A stretch of 64,000 nt of DNA, taken from positions 270,192-334,191 of the forward strand of contig NZ_JAGBKM010000001.1 in assembly GCF_017498085.1 (NCBI RefSeq). The letters are read 5' to 3'. A model generated the notes under the pieces. The model saw nothing but the letters and a program-made list of their open reading frames with translations. It did not search any database and was not told where the DNA came from. Positions 36,964 to 47,291 of the stretch are shown piece by piece; the first letter of the stretch is position 1, and every line of letters begins with the position of its first letter. Origin of the DNA: Psychrobacter coccoides (lineage in GTDB: Bacteria; Pseudomonadota; Gammaproteobacteria; Pseudomonadales; Moraxellaceae). The position numbers were made by a program, and so were the translations under genes.

Positions 36964-39567
36964 GTGTTAGAAGCTTATCGTAAACATGTCGCAGAACGTG
37001 CTGAGCTAGGAACTGTACCGCTTCCATTAGATGAAAAGCAGGTAGCAGAATTGGTTGAGCTACTAAAAAATCCACCAGCAGGTGAAGAAGAGTTCTTGAT
37101 GAACTTGTTAGAAAACCGTATCCCAGCAGGTGTTGACCAAGCGGCTTACGTTAAAGCTGCCTTTTTGGCTGCTATCGTCAACGGTGAAGCCTCATCACCA
37201 CTTATTGATAAGAAAAAAGCGGTTGAAATCCTAGGTACGATGCAAGGTGGCTACAACGTTCAGCCACTGGTTGCCGCACTTGATGATGAAGAGGTTGCCC
37301 AAGAAGCAGCTGATGCATTAAAGAAAACCTTGCTGGTATTTGATGCCTTTAATGACGTGACCGAAAAAGCCGAAGCGGGCAATGACATCGCAAAAGAAGT
37401 GATTCAGTCTTGGGCCGATGCGGAATGGTTCTTAAGCCGTCCAGAAGTACCACAGAAATCAACTTATACAACCTTTAAAGTCACTGGTGAAACCAACACT
37501 GATGACTTGTCTCCTGCGCAAGATGCGTGGAGCCGCCCTGATATCCCGTTGCACGCACTTGCTATGCACAAAAACTCTCGTGACGGCATCACTGCTGACG
37601 AAGAGGGCGTGGTTGGTCCAATGAAGCAGATCGAAGCGCTAAAAGAAAAAGGCCATCCGCTGGCTTATGTTGGTGACGTTGTCGGTACTGGCTCTAGCCG
37701 TAAGTCTGCGACCAACTCAGTGCTATGGCTGATGGGTGAAGACATTCCTAATGTGCCCAACAAACGTGGTGGCGGTCTAGTATTAGGTAACAACATCGCT
37801 CCTATCTTCTTTAACACTATGGAAGATTCTGGCGCACTACCTATTGAGAAAGTGGCTGTTGATAAGCTAAACATGGGTGATGTGTTCGACATCTATCCTT
37901 ATGACGGCAAAATCACTAAGCATGACTCAGACGAGATCATCTCTGAATTCAAACTAAACTCACCAACTTTGCTCGATGAAGTGCGTGCTGGCGGCCGTAT
38001 TCCATTGATCGTTGGTCGTGGTTTGACCAACCGTGCTCGTGAATACATGGGTCTGGGTCATTCAGACGTATTTGCCAAGCCAGAAGAGCCAGCCGATACC
38101 GGTAAAGGCTTTACCCTTGCTCAAAAAATGGTCGGTAAAGCGTGTGGCCTAGAAGGTGTACGTCCAGGTATGTACTGTGAGCCGAAGATGACCACAGTCG
38201 GTAGTCAGGACACCACAGGTCCAATGACTCGTGATGAGCTAAAAGACTTGGCTTGCCTAGGTTTCCAAGCGGACCTCGTCATGCAGTCTTTCTGTCATAC
38301 CGCTGCTTATCCAAAGCCAGTTGACGTTGAGACTCAGCATACGCTACCTGACTTTATCATGAACCGTGGCGGCGTCAGCTTACGTCCAGGTGATGGTATT
38401 ATCCACAGTTGGTTGAACCGTATGCTCCTTCCAGATACCGTTGGTACTGGTGGTGACTCGCACACCCGTTTCCCAATGGGTATCTCGTTCCCAGCTGGTT
38501 CTGGTCTGGTAGCCTTTGCTGCAGCCACTGGTGTGATGCCACTGGATATGCCTGAGTCTGTCCGTGTGCGTTTCGTCGGTGAGCGTCAGCCTGGTATCAC
38601 CTTGCGTGACCTCGTCCACGCTATTCCTTACCAAGCGATCAAAGAAGGTTACCTAACGGTTGATAAGAAAGGCAAAATCAACGAGTTCAACGGCCGTATT
38701 CTTGAAATCGAAGGTCTAGAAGACTTGACTGCTGAGCAAGCGTTTGAGCTATCTGATGCGTCAGCTGAGCGTAGTGCTGCTGGTTGTACGATTACTCTAT
38801 CTGAAGAGTCAGTGACTGAGTACCTAAACTCAAACATCACTCTGCTTAAGTGGATGATCTCAGAAGGTTATGGCGATGCCCGTACTATCAGCCGCCGTAT
38901 CGAGCAGATGCAAGAGTGGTTAGCAAACCCAAGCCTCATGCGTGCTGACGACGATGCAGAATACGCCATCGATATGACCATCGACATGAGCGAGATCAAA
39001 GAGCCAATCCTGTGCTGCCCGAACGATCCAGACGATGCTAAAACTTTGGCAGATGTGGCAGGCGATACCATTGATGAAGTATTCATTGGTTCGTGCATGA
39101 CCAACATCGGCCACTTCCGCGCAGCAGGTAAACTGCTACAAGACGTCCCAGCGGGTAGCCTGAAGACTCGTCTATGGATCGCACCACCAACCAAGATGGA
39201 TGCCCGCCAGTTGATGGAAGAGGGTTATTACAACATCTACGCACAAGCGGGCGCTCGTACTGAGATGCCAGGGTGCTCACTATGTATGGGTAACCAAGCA
39301 CGTATCGCTCCGAACTCTACTGCGGTATCGACGTCTACTCGTAACTTCCCGAACCGTCTCGGTCAAGGCGCTGATGTATATCTAGCGTCTGCAGAGCTTG
39401 CAGCAGTGGCAGCGGTACTGGGTAAATTGCCGACTAACGACGAGTATCAGCAGTACGCTGGCATGCTCAACAGCATGGGCGATGAAGTGTATCAGTACAT
39501 GAACTTCGATCGTATGGAAGAGTACACTGAAGAAGCGGATAAAATCAACGTGGCTCAGTTGACTTAA
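36964..39567 (+). CDS. acnB: Aconitate hydratase B
   Basis: Isomerises citrate and isocitrate in the TCA cycle and may act as an iron-regulated RNA-binding protein when its cluster is lost. The 867-residue length and the domain order (HEAT-like domain first, swivelling domain next, catalytic domains last) mark the B type. Cluster cysteines lie in [10 protein letters not shown] near residue 443, [10 protein letters not shown] near 710 and [10 protein letters not shown] near 770. GTG start with GAGGACG upstream. Confidence 0.98.
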   Translation: MLEAYRKHVAERAELGTVPLPLDEKQVAELVELLKNPPAGEEEFLMNLLENRIPAGVDQAAYVKAAFLAAIVNGEASSPLIDKKKAVEILGTMQGGYNVQPLVAALDDEEVAQEAADALKKTLLVFDAFNDVTEKAEAGNDIAKEVIQSWADAEWFLSRPEVPQKSTYTTFKVTGETNTDDLSPAQDAWSRPDIPLHALAMHKNSRDGITADEEGVVGPMKQIEALKEKGHPLAYVGDVVGTGSSRKSATNSVLWLMGEDIPNVPNKRGGGLVLGNNIAPIFFNTMEDSGALPIEKVAVDKLNMGDVFDIYPYDGKITKHDSDEIISEFKLNSPTLLDEVRAGGRIPLIVGRGLTNRAREYMGLGHSDVFAKPEEPADTGKGFTLAQKMVGKACGLEGVRPGMYCEPKMTTVGSQDTTGPMTRDELKDLACLGFQADLVMQSFCHTAAYPKPVDVETQHTLPDFIMNRGGVSLRPGDGIIHSWLNRMLLPDTVGTGGDSHTRFPMGISFPAGSGLVAFAAATGVMPLDMPESVRVRFVGERQPGITLRDLVHAIPYQAIKEGYLTVDKKGKINEFNGRILEIEGLEDLTAEQAFELSDASAERSAAGCTITLSEESVTEYLNSNITLLKWMISEGYGDARTISRRIEQMQEWLANPSLMRADDDAEYAIDMTIDMSEIKEPILCCPNDPDDAKTLADVAGDTIDEVFIGSCMTNIGHFRAAGKLLQDVPAGSLKTRLWIAPPTKMDARQLMEEGYYNIYAQAGARTEMPGCSLCMGNQARIAPNSTAVSTSTRNFPNRLGQGADVYLASAELAAVAAVLGKLPTNDEYQQYAGMLNSMGDEVYQYMNFDRMEEYTEEADKINVAQLT

Positions 39568-39599
39568 TCTTGCTTTAAAGCTAATTAGTAAGATAAAAA

Positions 39600-39633
39600 T
39601 AAACCTCGTATCGTCATGATGCGGGGTTTTTGC
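39600..39633 (+). terminator. Terminator after acnB
   Basis: AAACCTCG...CGGGGTTT with an inner ATC/GAT pair is followed by T's. Confidence 0.75.
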
Positions 39634-39765
39634 TTTGTAGAATGTAACCCAAAAGAGTAGGTGTCTGATAATACAGTCTTAGGTATACTATATAAGCAGG
39701 CGGAAACCGTGGCTCTGCACTTGTTGTATGTTTAACTTTTTTCGGGACGGGCCGATACTTTGATT

Positions 39766-40233
39766 ATGCACATTTGTGCTTTGGAGTCTTGGTTGATTAC
39801 TTTATCTCCCCTTAAGCGTCGTTTGGTATATGTCACTGTTTTTGAGATAATCGCTATCATCTCTTCTACCTATGTGTTGATGCTACTTAGTGATAGCGAT
39901 GTTGCAGAATCTCTACCCGTCGCTGTGATGGTCTCTGTGGCGGCGGTCATCTGGAACTTTATTTACAATACAGCTTTTGAGGCTTGGGAGCGGCGACGAC
40001 AAGTGTCACGTACCTTGTTCATCCGTATTATCCATGCTTTGGGATTTGAGGGCGGGCTGGTACTGATCTGCTTGCCCATTTATATGATTTGGTACGATGT
40101 CGGTGTGCTAAAAGCATTTGTCATGGAAGCAGCGTTGTTGCTGTTTTTCTTGATTTATACTTTTATATTTACCTTAGGGTTTGACAAAGTCTTTACTCTA
40201 CCAAATCAAGAGAAACCAAGCTCAGCTGCTTAA
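39766..40233 (+). CDS. PACE-family efflux transporter (AceI-like)
   Basis: A 155-residue, four-helix inner-membrane exporter of the proteobacterial antimicrobial compound efflux family, whose best-known member AceI exports chlorhexidine. The tandem bacterial transmembrane pair signature is strong: RRLVYVTVFEIIAI, WNFIYNTAFEAWERRR, HALGFEGGLVLICLPIYMIW and FTLGFDKVF. The conserved membrane Glu in VFEIIAI is present. I prefer ATG 39766 over the TTG at 39760. Transcribed alone; no regulator beside it. Confidence 0.9.
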   Translation: MHICALESWLITLSPLKRRLVYVTVFEIIAIISSTYVLMLLSDSDVAESLPVAVMVSVAAVIWNFIYNTAFEAWERRRQVSRTLFIRIIHALGFEGGLVLICLPIYMIWYDVGVLKAFVMEAALLLFFLIYTFIFTLGFDKVFTLPNQEKPSSAA

Positions 40234-40333
40234 AGTCTATTGACCACTGCCCAATTAGGGTGTTCAATCTCTGGTCTAAAATAAAAGCTGCCGACTGGCA
40301 GCCTTTATTGAGTATTAGGGAGAGTGAGTTAGG

Positions 40334-41128
40334 TTATTTACCCTGATAAACCGGCTTGCGCTTTTCAACAAATGCCGTGACACCTTCGATAAAATCATCG
40401 GTCTTAGCCAATCTAGCTTGCTGATGTACTTCCATATCCAGCGCCTCATTCAGCCCTGAGTAAGCATGAGTATTGAGCATGTGCTTCATACTCGACAAAG
40501 CTTTACCTGGTAGGGCACTCAGACGAGCGGCGAGCTTTGCTACCGCATCATCTAAATCAGCAGACGACACAACTTGATTGACCAAGTTTAAGTCAGCCAT
40601 GTCTTGTGCACTGATTTTTTCACCCAGCATCACAAGTTCAGTAGTCTTAGCAGGACCAATTAATTGATTTAATAAATATACGCCGCCCGCATCAGGCACA
40701 AGGCCAATATGAACGAACGCTTGCACGAACTTAGCGTTGTCTGCGGTGATACGAAAATCACAAGTTAACGCCAAGTTCATACCTGCACCGGCCACCGCAC
40801 CTTCTAATTTAGCAATGATCGGCTTATGAACTTTACGCAGTTTTAAGCTGACTTCTCCTGCGCCTTCGACCATACCTTTCAGTTTATCTGAAAGGATGTC
40901 CTTTTCGATACCGCCAGATAGCATCTCTTTGATATCACCTCCGCTGGAGAAGTTACCGCCTGCACCCTGCAAGACAATCACACGAACGTCATCATCAGCC
41001 TCAGCTGTATTAAGAGCTTTTAGGACGCTTGTTTTCATAGAGGTGCTAAAAGCATTGAGGCTTTTAGGATCATTGAGCGTGATGGTGGCAATATGGTTTT
41101 CGCTTTGGTACTCAACTAGAGAGGACAT
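40334..41128 (-). CDS. Enoyl-CoA hydratase/isomerase family protein
   Basis: A 264-residue crotonase-fold enzyme. The oxyanion-hole segments GGNFSSGGDIKEM and EGAVAGAGMNLALTCDFRI are intact. In classical enoyl-CoA hydratases one catalytic Glu follows in the region here read as HIGLVPDAGG, where Asp takes its place, so it may be an isomerase or a PaaG-like enzyme instead. Start ATG 41128. Single gene, convergent with the PACE gene. Confidence 0.85.
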   Translation of the reverse strand: MSSLVEYQSENHIATITLNDPKSLNAFSTSMKTSVLKALNTAEADDDVRVIVLQGAGGNFSSGGDIKEMLSGGIEKDILSDKLKGMVEGAGEVSLKLRKVHKPIIAKLEGAVAGAGMNLALTCDFRITADNAKFVQAFVHIGLVPDAGGVYLLNQLIGPAKTTELVMLGEKISAQDMADLNLVNQVVSSADLDDAVAKLAARLSALPGKALSSMKHMLNTHAYSGLNEALDMEVHQQARLAKTDDFIEGVTAFVEKRKPVYQGK

Positions 41129-41423
41129 CTGAAACTTCCTTATTTAATATAATGGTATGAAAAGAGGGGAGGTGTGCTTGCTTAGCGTTTGCTGGCTAAC
41201 AAATACCACTGCTGACAACTCATTACTATAGCAGCTTACTCTGATTATAAAAGCAGGTTTTGTGGTCGCTAAAGGCACGCTTGGTGGCTTTTATGACCCA
41301 CAAGCTATGACAACAGAGGGTGGGTATTGGCAAGGAGCTGCAAACCCAGTTACTATAGGATATGCGCTTTTTGATATATCCCAGTGTACTTACGATACCT
41401 CAGCGAATGATAAGGAAGTAGCT

Positions 41424-42248
41424 ATGCCCCATATTCAAGTGAATGATGTCAATATCTATTATGAAGACAGTGCGCCAAACGATAGGCAAAAGCCTGTCAT
41501 GGTTTTTGCTCATGGACTGTTGTGGAGTACACGTATGTATGACAAACAGATAGCACATTTTAAAAAAGATTATCGCTGTATAGCTTTTGACTTTCGTGGG
41601 CAGGGGCAGTCACAGATTACCAAGTCTGGCTATGATATGGACAATTTAACCCAAGACACTATTGCGCTACTCGATGCGCTAGAGATCGATAAATGTCACT
41701 TTGTTGGGCTTTCGATGGGCGGGTTTATCGGGCAGCGTATCGCTATAATGCAGCCAGCGCTTTTAGATTCGTTAATGCTATTAGAAACCTCAGCCGATCC
41801 TGAGGATCCAAAAAACATACCCAAGTATCAAAAGCTGATGACAGCGATTCGGTGGCTGGGTATGAAGCGGGTGAGTAAAAAGGTGATGCCTATTATGTTT
41901 GGCAGTAGCTTTTTAGCAGATAAGTCGCGCAGATCTGAGTGCAAGCAGTGGCTGGCGCACATGCAAAACAACCACAAGGTCGGTGTGACAAAAGCCACAC
42001 TGGGTGTCATCGAGCGCAAAGGCGTTTATGAGCAGCTAGGCGCTATTGTGACGCCGACGTTGATTGTGGTAGGAGACGAGGACGCAGCGACACCTTATCA
42101 TAAGTCTGAACGTATGCACTTCGCAATTAAAGGCTCTAAGCTGGCTGTTATCCAAGGCGCAGGCCATACGGCAACAGTAGAAGAGCCAGAGCAGGTGAAT
42201 CAGGTCATGAGTCAGTTTTTGCACGCTGTAGATGTAGATAGCGTCTAA
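41424..42248 (+). CDS. Alpha/beta hydrolase
   Basis: A 274-residue alpha/beta-fold hydrolase of the 3-oxoadipate enol-lactonase/haloperoxidase-like group. The nucleophile elbow is GLSMGG, the acid in VVGDEDAATP and the His in GAGHTATVE. I chose ATG 41424 with AAGGA 8 bases upstream; a longer frame to 41262 has no ribosome site and would add an unrelated 54-residue tail. Substrate unknown. It converges on the Ter-linked operon but is probably not part of it. Confidence 0.82.
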   Translation: MPHIQVNDVNIYYEDSAPNDRQKPVMVFAHGLLWSTRMYDKQIAHFKKDYRCIAFDFRGQGQSQITKSGYDMDNLTQDTIALLDALEIDKCHFVGLSMGGFIGQRIAIMQPALLDSLMLLETSADPEDPKNIPKYQKLMTAIRWLGMKRVSKKVMPIMFGSSFLADKSRRSECKQWLAHMQNNHKVGVTKATLGVIERKGVYEQLGAIVTPTLIVVGDEDAATPYHKSERMHFAIKGSKLAVIQGAGHTATVEEPEQVNQVMSQFLHAVDVDSV

Positions 42249-42267
42249 AAGATCGACACTCTATAGG

Positions 42268-43344
42268 CTACATTCGTGAGCCATACTCAGTACTGCTGTC
42301 GCTAATAGTACCAAACACCGCAGCACGGCTGATTACTTCCTCCGCCCAAGCACGGTGCGTGGCCGGCTCAAGCATGGTGTTGTTGTATTTAAACACGGCT
42401 TTGGCCTCACTATGTAATATGGCCTGCGCCTCATCGAGCATGCCAGTAGGTACACAGTAGGCCTGCTGTACTAAAGCGATTTGACTGGGGTGAATGACCG
42501 TTTTGCCGACCAATCCTAAGCTGACATCACGAGTCAGCTCCTGCATAAACAGCGTGGGCTGATCTAAGTATTCAAACACAGGTGCAGTCAAATAAAAACC
42601 ATGGGGCACAAAACAGCCGAGTAACTGGTAGATCAACGTGCCGATCGGCGACGCATAAATAATGCTGTTTTTTGGACGACGTAAGCGCAGTGTCGCCAGC
42701 AAATCATTGCCACCGATACGTAGAGCGAAGACAGGCTGATTAAAGGCCTCTTTAAAGCCAATCGCCAGCTCTTGGTTGTGATGAGGATTAAATACAGCTG
42801 CTGTCTCCAAAGTCGGCATCAACAGCTGACCATTGCTGATATTCTGACAGGCCAATCGCCAATTGGATAGACTATACATATCGACTTTTGGTAGCACAAA
42901 ACCATCGATAAGATCAATATGAGAAAACCCCGTTAGATACTCTAGCATCGCTGGATTACGTGGCCTGATAAACACCAACGGCCGTATTGGTTGTTGGCTC
43001 TGCTGCTCGATAGGATTGATGGTATGGCTCGATGGCTCATTGATGGTGTCTTTATGCGTGTACCAGGTATCTAGCAGTGTCTGCAAACGTTCAAGTGCCA
43101 GCTCAACATCGTTATGACTGACTGCATCTTCTAGGCAAATAATAATACTATTAATCGTTGCTAACTTATCACGTTTGATGACCTGCCATATATCCTGCCG
43201 AGTCGCCGGCATATACAGACTAGCACCCAATTGATGAGGGTGGTGGGCATGTGGCTTGATCATGGCGTGATGCTCAGTGATCAGGTGGGTATAAGACTGG
43301 GTATGACGATAAAGCTTTGATTCGTTGTTTGGGGTATCTGACAT
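42268..43344 (-). CDS. CitE-like C-C bond lyase (HpcH/HpaI family) of the Ter biosynthetic module
   Basis: A 358-residue TIM-barrel enzyme of the citrate lyase beta-subunit type. Metal/CoA-lyase landmarks: SLYMPATRQD, ICLEDAVSHND (metal-binding Glu and Asp), VFIRPRN, LMPTLETAAVF and GKTVIHPSQI. It is the last gene of a minus-strand operon with StiP/PELOTA, HAD and TRSP proteins. Comparative work on Ter systems lists exactly this quartet as a pathway predicted to make a nucleoside-like product. The reaction itself is not known. Confidence 0.85.
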   Translation of the reverse strand: MSDTPNNESKLYRHTQSYTHLITEHHAMIKPHAHHPHQLGASLYMPATRQDIWQVIKRDKLATINSIIICLEDAVSHNDVELALERLQTLLDTWYTHKDTINEPSSHTINPIEQQSQQPIRPLVFIRPRNPAMLEYLTGFSHIDLIDGFVLPKVDMYSLSNWRLACQNISNGQLLMPTLETAAVFNPHHNQELAIGFKEAFNQPVFALRIGGNDLLATLRLRRPKNSIIYASPIGTLIYQLLGCFVPHGFYLTAPVFEYLDQPTLFMQELTRDVSLGLVGKTVIHPSQIALVQQAYCVPTGMLDEAQAILHSEAKAVFKYNNTMLEPATHRAWAEEVISRAAVFGTISDSSTEYGSRM

Positions 43345-43391
43345 AATTGGTATCGTAAGCTGTGATAAATGAATGATGATTGATCGTTTTT

Positions 43392-44579
43392 TTATCTGTC
43401 CTTGTTGCGCTGCTTAATCAGCGTGATCGCTTGATAAGGCAGTATTTTATCACCCAATACACTGGTAGCGATATCACGTTCGGTACATAAATGTCGCAAT
43501 AGTACGGTATCAGGATGATCAGCAGTCGCCAGTAAGATATGCTCAGGGTCACGGCGCAATATCGCTCGTGTCGCTTCGGCTATGGTGGGCTTAATACGGT
43601 TGCGATTGCGAATATCGTAATTTGTAGCCAGCCTCGCTATCAGATCAGCGGTCTGATAGCGAGGCTGCTCAAAGGTTGGTAGCAAGGTGGGTGACAAAGA
43701 CAGCTGCTGTCGTGTGCTATCAATACGCTCTACAAAACTAAGACTATGATCAGCCTGTACTAAATTATCATAAAGCACACTGCGATGTAGTCCTGATTGC
43801 GGCTGAGTATAAAGGCTACGGGAAATCAGCCCTGACACCGTACTGTTTAATAGCCCAGATGGAATGAGCCAGTCCTCAGCACTTGCCGCAAGCCATGCCA
43901 CACCAGCTGGATCAGCGAGTGTCAGTAGAGGGATGACGCCTTTGCCTTGATGGAATATATTGGTGAAGTTTGGATGGCTAGGGTCACTAAAGACTTCTAA
44001 ACTGTGAGCCAACTCTTGATAGATGGCGCCTTTACCCGTCCAACCATCGACAAATACGATGGGGCTATTTGGATAAGCGTCTAATATCATCTGTAGTGCG
44101 ACCGCATCAAGCCCACGATCACGAATGATACTGACCCCAAAATGTATGCTTGGCAGATGATAGTCACTGTCTGTGTCAGCTAGTGCTCGCTGCAATAATA
44201 CCCCAATGGGCAAGCCTGCTCGTACTAAACTGACCAATATCAGAGGTTGTTCTCTGTCTACTTTTTTGTCAAAGATATGATGGAGTGTGTACGCTAAATC
44301 AGTAATATCAGTTGCGGTTCTGTCTGTCCCTGCTTCCAATGCTTGTTGATATAATTGCTCATGCATCGCTGTTGGCGCTTGCTCTAAAGTGAGCATATCA
44401 GAGTAGTGACGCTGCCCACTTTGGATCAGCGCTTCTTTTTGTGCCACAGGCACATCAGCGACGGTTTGTTTGTCAACGATATCAAGCAGGACCGTCACAT
44501 CACTGGCAAGATAGCTGCCGGAACCGTATGCTTTTAATGTTTGAGTATTAGATTGACTCATAAATGGCTTCTTACTCAT
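43392..44579 (-). CDS. StiP-family phosphoribosyltransferase-like protein with PELOTA-like C-terminus
   Basis: A 395-residue protein. The N-terminal two thirds look like a phosphoribosyltransferase: LILVSLVRAGLPIGVLL and the PRPP-type loop IVFVDGWTGKGAI. The C-terminal ~80 residues (NRIKPTIAEATRAILRR onward) fit the PELOTA-like RNA-binding domain attached to this family. Databases call some relatives cysteine protease StiP, a name the sequence does not support. ATG 44579 is used; ATG 44561 is possible. 20 bp behind the HAD gene and 47 bp before the lyase gene. Confidence 0.83.
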   Translation of the reverse strand: MSKKPFMSQSNTQTLKAYGSGSYLASDVTVLLDIVDKQTVADVPVAQKEALIQSGQRHYSDMLTLEQAPTAMHEQLYQQALEAGTDRTATDITDLAYTLHHIFDKKVDREQPLILVSLVRAGLPIGVLLQRALADTDSDYHLPSIHFGVSIIRDRGLDAVALQMILDAYPNSPIVFVDGWTGKGAIYQELAHSLEVFSDPSHPNFTNIFHQGKGVIPLLTLADPAGVAWLAASAEDWLIPSGLLNSTVSGLISRSLYTQPQSGLHRSVLYDNLVQADHSLSFVERIDSTRQQLSLSPTLLPTFEQPRYQTADLIARLATNYDIRNRNRIKPTIAEATRAILRRDPEHILLATADHPDTVLLRHLCTERDIATSVLGDKILPYQAITLIKQRNKDR

Positions 44580-44599
44580 AAGTTCTGTGGTGGTTATGA

Positions 44600-45421
44600 T
44601 TATTGCGAACGAATATGCTCATGCAGCTGACCATGATTGGGCATACCGTACCAGTCTAATAATTGTAAAAACGGTAAATCCGCTATGCTATCCCCAAAAC
44701 CAAAACTTGGTCTTGTACTGTCCAAATGGTGCTCTAATAAAAACTGTACGGCCTGTCGCTTATGAACAGCATGGGGCAAAATCGCTAAATTATTAGCATT
44801 GACGTGGACATAAAAATCCTTGTCAAAGTCACGTACTAGCGCTGGCAGCTTTTGTGCTAACTCTGTTAACGCTTGATGATCTCGTTGTGCATGTTTGATT
44901 GCTAGATAAATGATCAATTCTTCATTAACAGAACCGTTATTAAAATTATCAATATGCGGTGTAAATACCAGCTGACTGTCATATTTTCTACTGTGACCCA
45001 TGAATAATTGGCTTAGTTGGTGAAGTTTGTCTTGCAAGAGGCTAAGCTGATCATGCATGTGTTGTTGCCATGCGCTTAACAGCTCGCCATCAGCCGTTAA
45101 AATAATTGCACCGTGAGTTAATATTTGCCAGCTATCAAAAGGCAGTTTGACTCGTTTGATTTCACTACGGTCACGAGCGGTCACCACGATCAGCTCAGTA
45201 CTGGCAAGTAACCAATTAAAGAACGATGCTTGGCGCTGACTCATAAAGCTAAGCGGCTCGTCTTGTTTGTTTACCGTAGCACAGACCAAACCTTCAGGCT
45301 TAGCAGTGGGCAAGCTCCACGCATCAATTTTGCGCTGCGTTTGAAATAAAGTATCATCTAAGTCCATTAACGCATAAGGCTTGATAAGGTTTGGGTCGGG
45401 CTGAAAAAATGAGGTGCTCAT
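44600..45421 (-). CDS. HAD-family hydrolase of the Ter biosynthetic module
   Basis: A 273-residue haloacid-dehalogenase-type phosphatase. Motif I is MDLDDTL, motif II is VVTAR, the motif III Lys is in HKRQAVQFLL and motif IV is GFGDSIADLPFL, so the active site is complete. The cap is of the C2 type found in sugar-phosphate phosphatases. Its start ATGA overlaps the stop of the TRSP gene by 4 bp, which indicates coupled translation. It probably removes a phosphate from the pathway's product. Confidence 0.86.
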   Translation of the reverse strand: MSTSFFQPDPNLIKPYALMDLDDTLFQTQRKIDAWSLPTAKPEGLVCATVNKQDEPLSFMSQRQASFFNWLLASTELIVVTARDRSEIKRVKLPFDSWQILTHGAIILTADGELLSAWQQHMHDQLSLLQDKLHQLSQLFMGHSRKYDSQLVFTPHIDNFNNGSVNEELIIYLAIKHAQRDHQALTELAQKLPALVRDFDKDFYVHVNANNLAILPHAVHKRQAVQFLLEHHLDSTRPSFGFGDSIADLPFLQLLDWYGMPNHGQLHEHIRSQ

Positions 45422-46701
45422 GTATCAACTCCCACAACCAAGACATTATCCAAGTTTTGCCACACTTGATCTACACTATCAGTGCTCGTTTCTACACACA
45501 GCACAATCAAATCCCAGTCATCAGGCGCCACGTTATAGACAAAGTTGGTCATGCCTAAACCATAATTGTCATTAAAACTAAGCATGGTGGTGATGGCGCC
45601 GCCAAGCGCAATCGGTGAGCGGGTCAAAGCGCTAAAGTTCACTGCAGCTACTGGTTTAGAATCTTGAAATTGTGATTCAAGCCATTCTGCTAATAAGAAC
45701 GGCAACCAGACAAACTCATTACTGCCCAATACCAAAATACGCTCAGGCAGCTGACCTTTATCAAACTGTGCTTGCCCACTAAAACGGGTAAATGCAGTTT
45801 GAAACTTCGCCAGATAATCATCAAATCCATCGGTACTGTCCAGCGTTGGGAAGCGTCCCCAATGACCAGTATCCCCTAGCGCTTGACTGCCAGCCTCAGT
45901 CGTATCAACCGATGGCATAGTGATGGGCTCAGGATTGGGCGCATCTGTCCACTGCCATGCGCCAGATAACAGGTGATGACGATGAAAGTCGATATTAGGT
46001 AGGCGTGTCGATATTGAGTTGTCTGCACCCTGATTCTGATTTAGCGACCAATCAACCAAAGTGGTCAGATGTACCTGCTCGAGCTGGTCTAGTCCTGCGC
46101 CACGTAGAGCGCTGACCACATTGACGCAAGTATTGCCCGTTGAGGCTTCGTCATCCACCATAATCAATGTCTTGCTAGCAAGTAATTGCTCTTGCGTGGA
46201 CTTGTCAGGACTTTGATAGATTAAATGTTGGCTGGCGTGACTGTGGTCTTCACTAAAGGTCGTCAGCAGCGCATCAGTATCATCTGCGCTATGCTGTGCA
46301 TGACGAGTTGAGTTTAACAGTAGTGCATCGGGATATCGAGTCTGCAAGGCTTGATGCACACCAGCCGATAAGCCAACCGCCGTTTCTGCCATACCAATGA
46401 CTAAAATCGGCTGAGGTAAATCGCTAGGTACTAAATTTGCCAAGTCAGTAAAAGCTTGGCGCATGATGCTTGGCGCAACAGGGATATGACGTCCCAAGAC
46501 TTTTGAGACAAACAAAAACGCCCGTTTGGGATTGATGCGCTGAGCAAAGCCAAGTAGATCTTCTAGCTCGTAGCTGCTATGACCATATTTATCATGATTA
46601 CTACTGGCATTGATCTGATAAGTCAAATCCAGCGTACCTCGGGGTAGAGTGATGGTACGTTTATAACTCCTATCATTGATGTTATCTAGATAATCAGGCA
46701 T
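45418..46701 (-). CDS. Phosphoribosyltransferase with TRSP domain
   Basis: A 427-residue protein, first in the four-gene operon. The PRPP-binding loop is LIMVDDEASTGNT near residue 180, and the C-terminal TRSP domain carries its naming motif in ALTRSPIALGGAI. TRSP and StiP-type transferases occur together in Ter-linked operons. It probably joins a base-like group to a ribose phosphate. Start ATG 46701; the short frame upstream at 46694-46882 is not convincing. Regulated perhaps through the direct repeats at 46863-46890. Confidence 0.86.
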   Translation of the reverse strand: MPDYLDNINDRSYKRTITLPRGTLDLTYQINASSNHDKYGHSSYELEDLLGFAQRINPKRAFLFVSKVLGRHIPVAPSIMRQAFTDLANLVPSDLPQPILVIGMAETAVGLSAGVHQALQTRYPDALLLNSTRHAQHSADDTDALLTTFSEDHSHASQHLIYQSPDKSTQEQLLASKTLIMVDDEASTGNTCVNVVSALRGAGLDQLEQVHLTTLVDWSLNQNQGADNSISTRLPNIDFHRHHLLSGAWQWTDAPNPEPITMPSVDTTEAGSQALGDTGHWGRFPTLDSTDGFDDYLAKFQTAFTRFSGQAQFDKGQLPERILVLGSNEFVWLPFLLAEWLESQFQDSKPVAAVNFSALTRSPIALGGAITTMLSFNDNYGLGMTNFVYNVAPDDWDLIVLCVETSTDSVDQVWQNLDNVLVVGVDT

Positions 46702-47291
46702 CGCTTAGTTTTACTCCGTATTTTATGTTTCGAACAATAGCCTGGTAGGGTTGCCACTCTGACATCCGCACTTGGCTTAAGTGTTGACTACTTTGACCTT
46801 GTTCTAATGATATTGCTAAATAAAAACAACCCTTAAGTGCCCCTACAGTAGAGAAAATCCTTCTATCGGAATAACTTACCACCTATCGGACAATTTATCA
46901 TAATTTCTTGCCAGATTATGTTCATCCAGTAATAATGCGTTGAAAGTACCTTCTACAAAGTAAATATGATCTATGACTCTAAATTGACAGACGCCATTAG
47001 GATGGCTTTTATTTGCAATGTAGAACGAAGATGTTGAGTAAGCCTACAAGGTTTCAAGTTGGGGTTATGGCTGCAAGTATAGTGTATAAGTGCCTATGAC
47101 AGTGTCTTTTTATAAGACTGAAATACAAATGACATAGCTGGCGTACAAACTGCTGACTTTCACAAACATTTTATTGCAAGTAAATTATTTTGAAATAAAA
47201 ATATTAAGTCGTCACAAATAAATTCTCTTGGCCGCTAAGTCCATTTAGATATCTACATACCAGCTTGCCAGTTTAAAAAAGGAGTGGTCTT
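46702..47291. promoter_or_regulatory. Divergent control region with 20-bp-spaced direct repeat
   Basis: 590 bp between the TRSP operon (-) and the V4R gene (+). CTATCGGA occurs at 46863-46870 and 46883-46890, a 20-bp period (two helical turns), as expected for a tandem activator or repressor site. No gene or RNA was recognised; a 62-codon frame at 46694-46882 lacks support. Confidence 0.5.

Noticed and set aside
38868..39194. 108-codon antisense frame inside acnB
   Set aside because: Shadow of a strongly conserved coding sequence; no start signals.
43392..44579. Cysteine protease function for the StiP-family protein
   Set aside because: No Cys-His protease site is visible, while a PRPP-binding loop and a PELOTA-like tail are.
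46694..46882. 62-codon minus-strand frame just before the TRSP gene
   Set aside because: It overlaps the TRSP start by 8 bp, has no ribosome site or family resemblance and covers the candidate direct-repeat operator.
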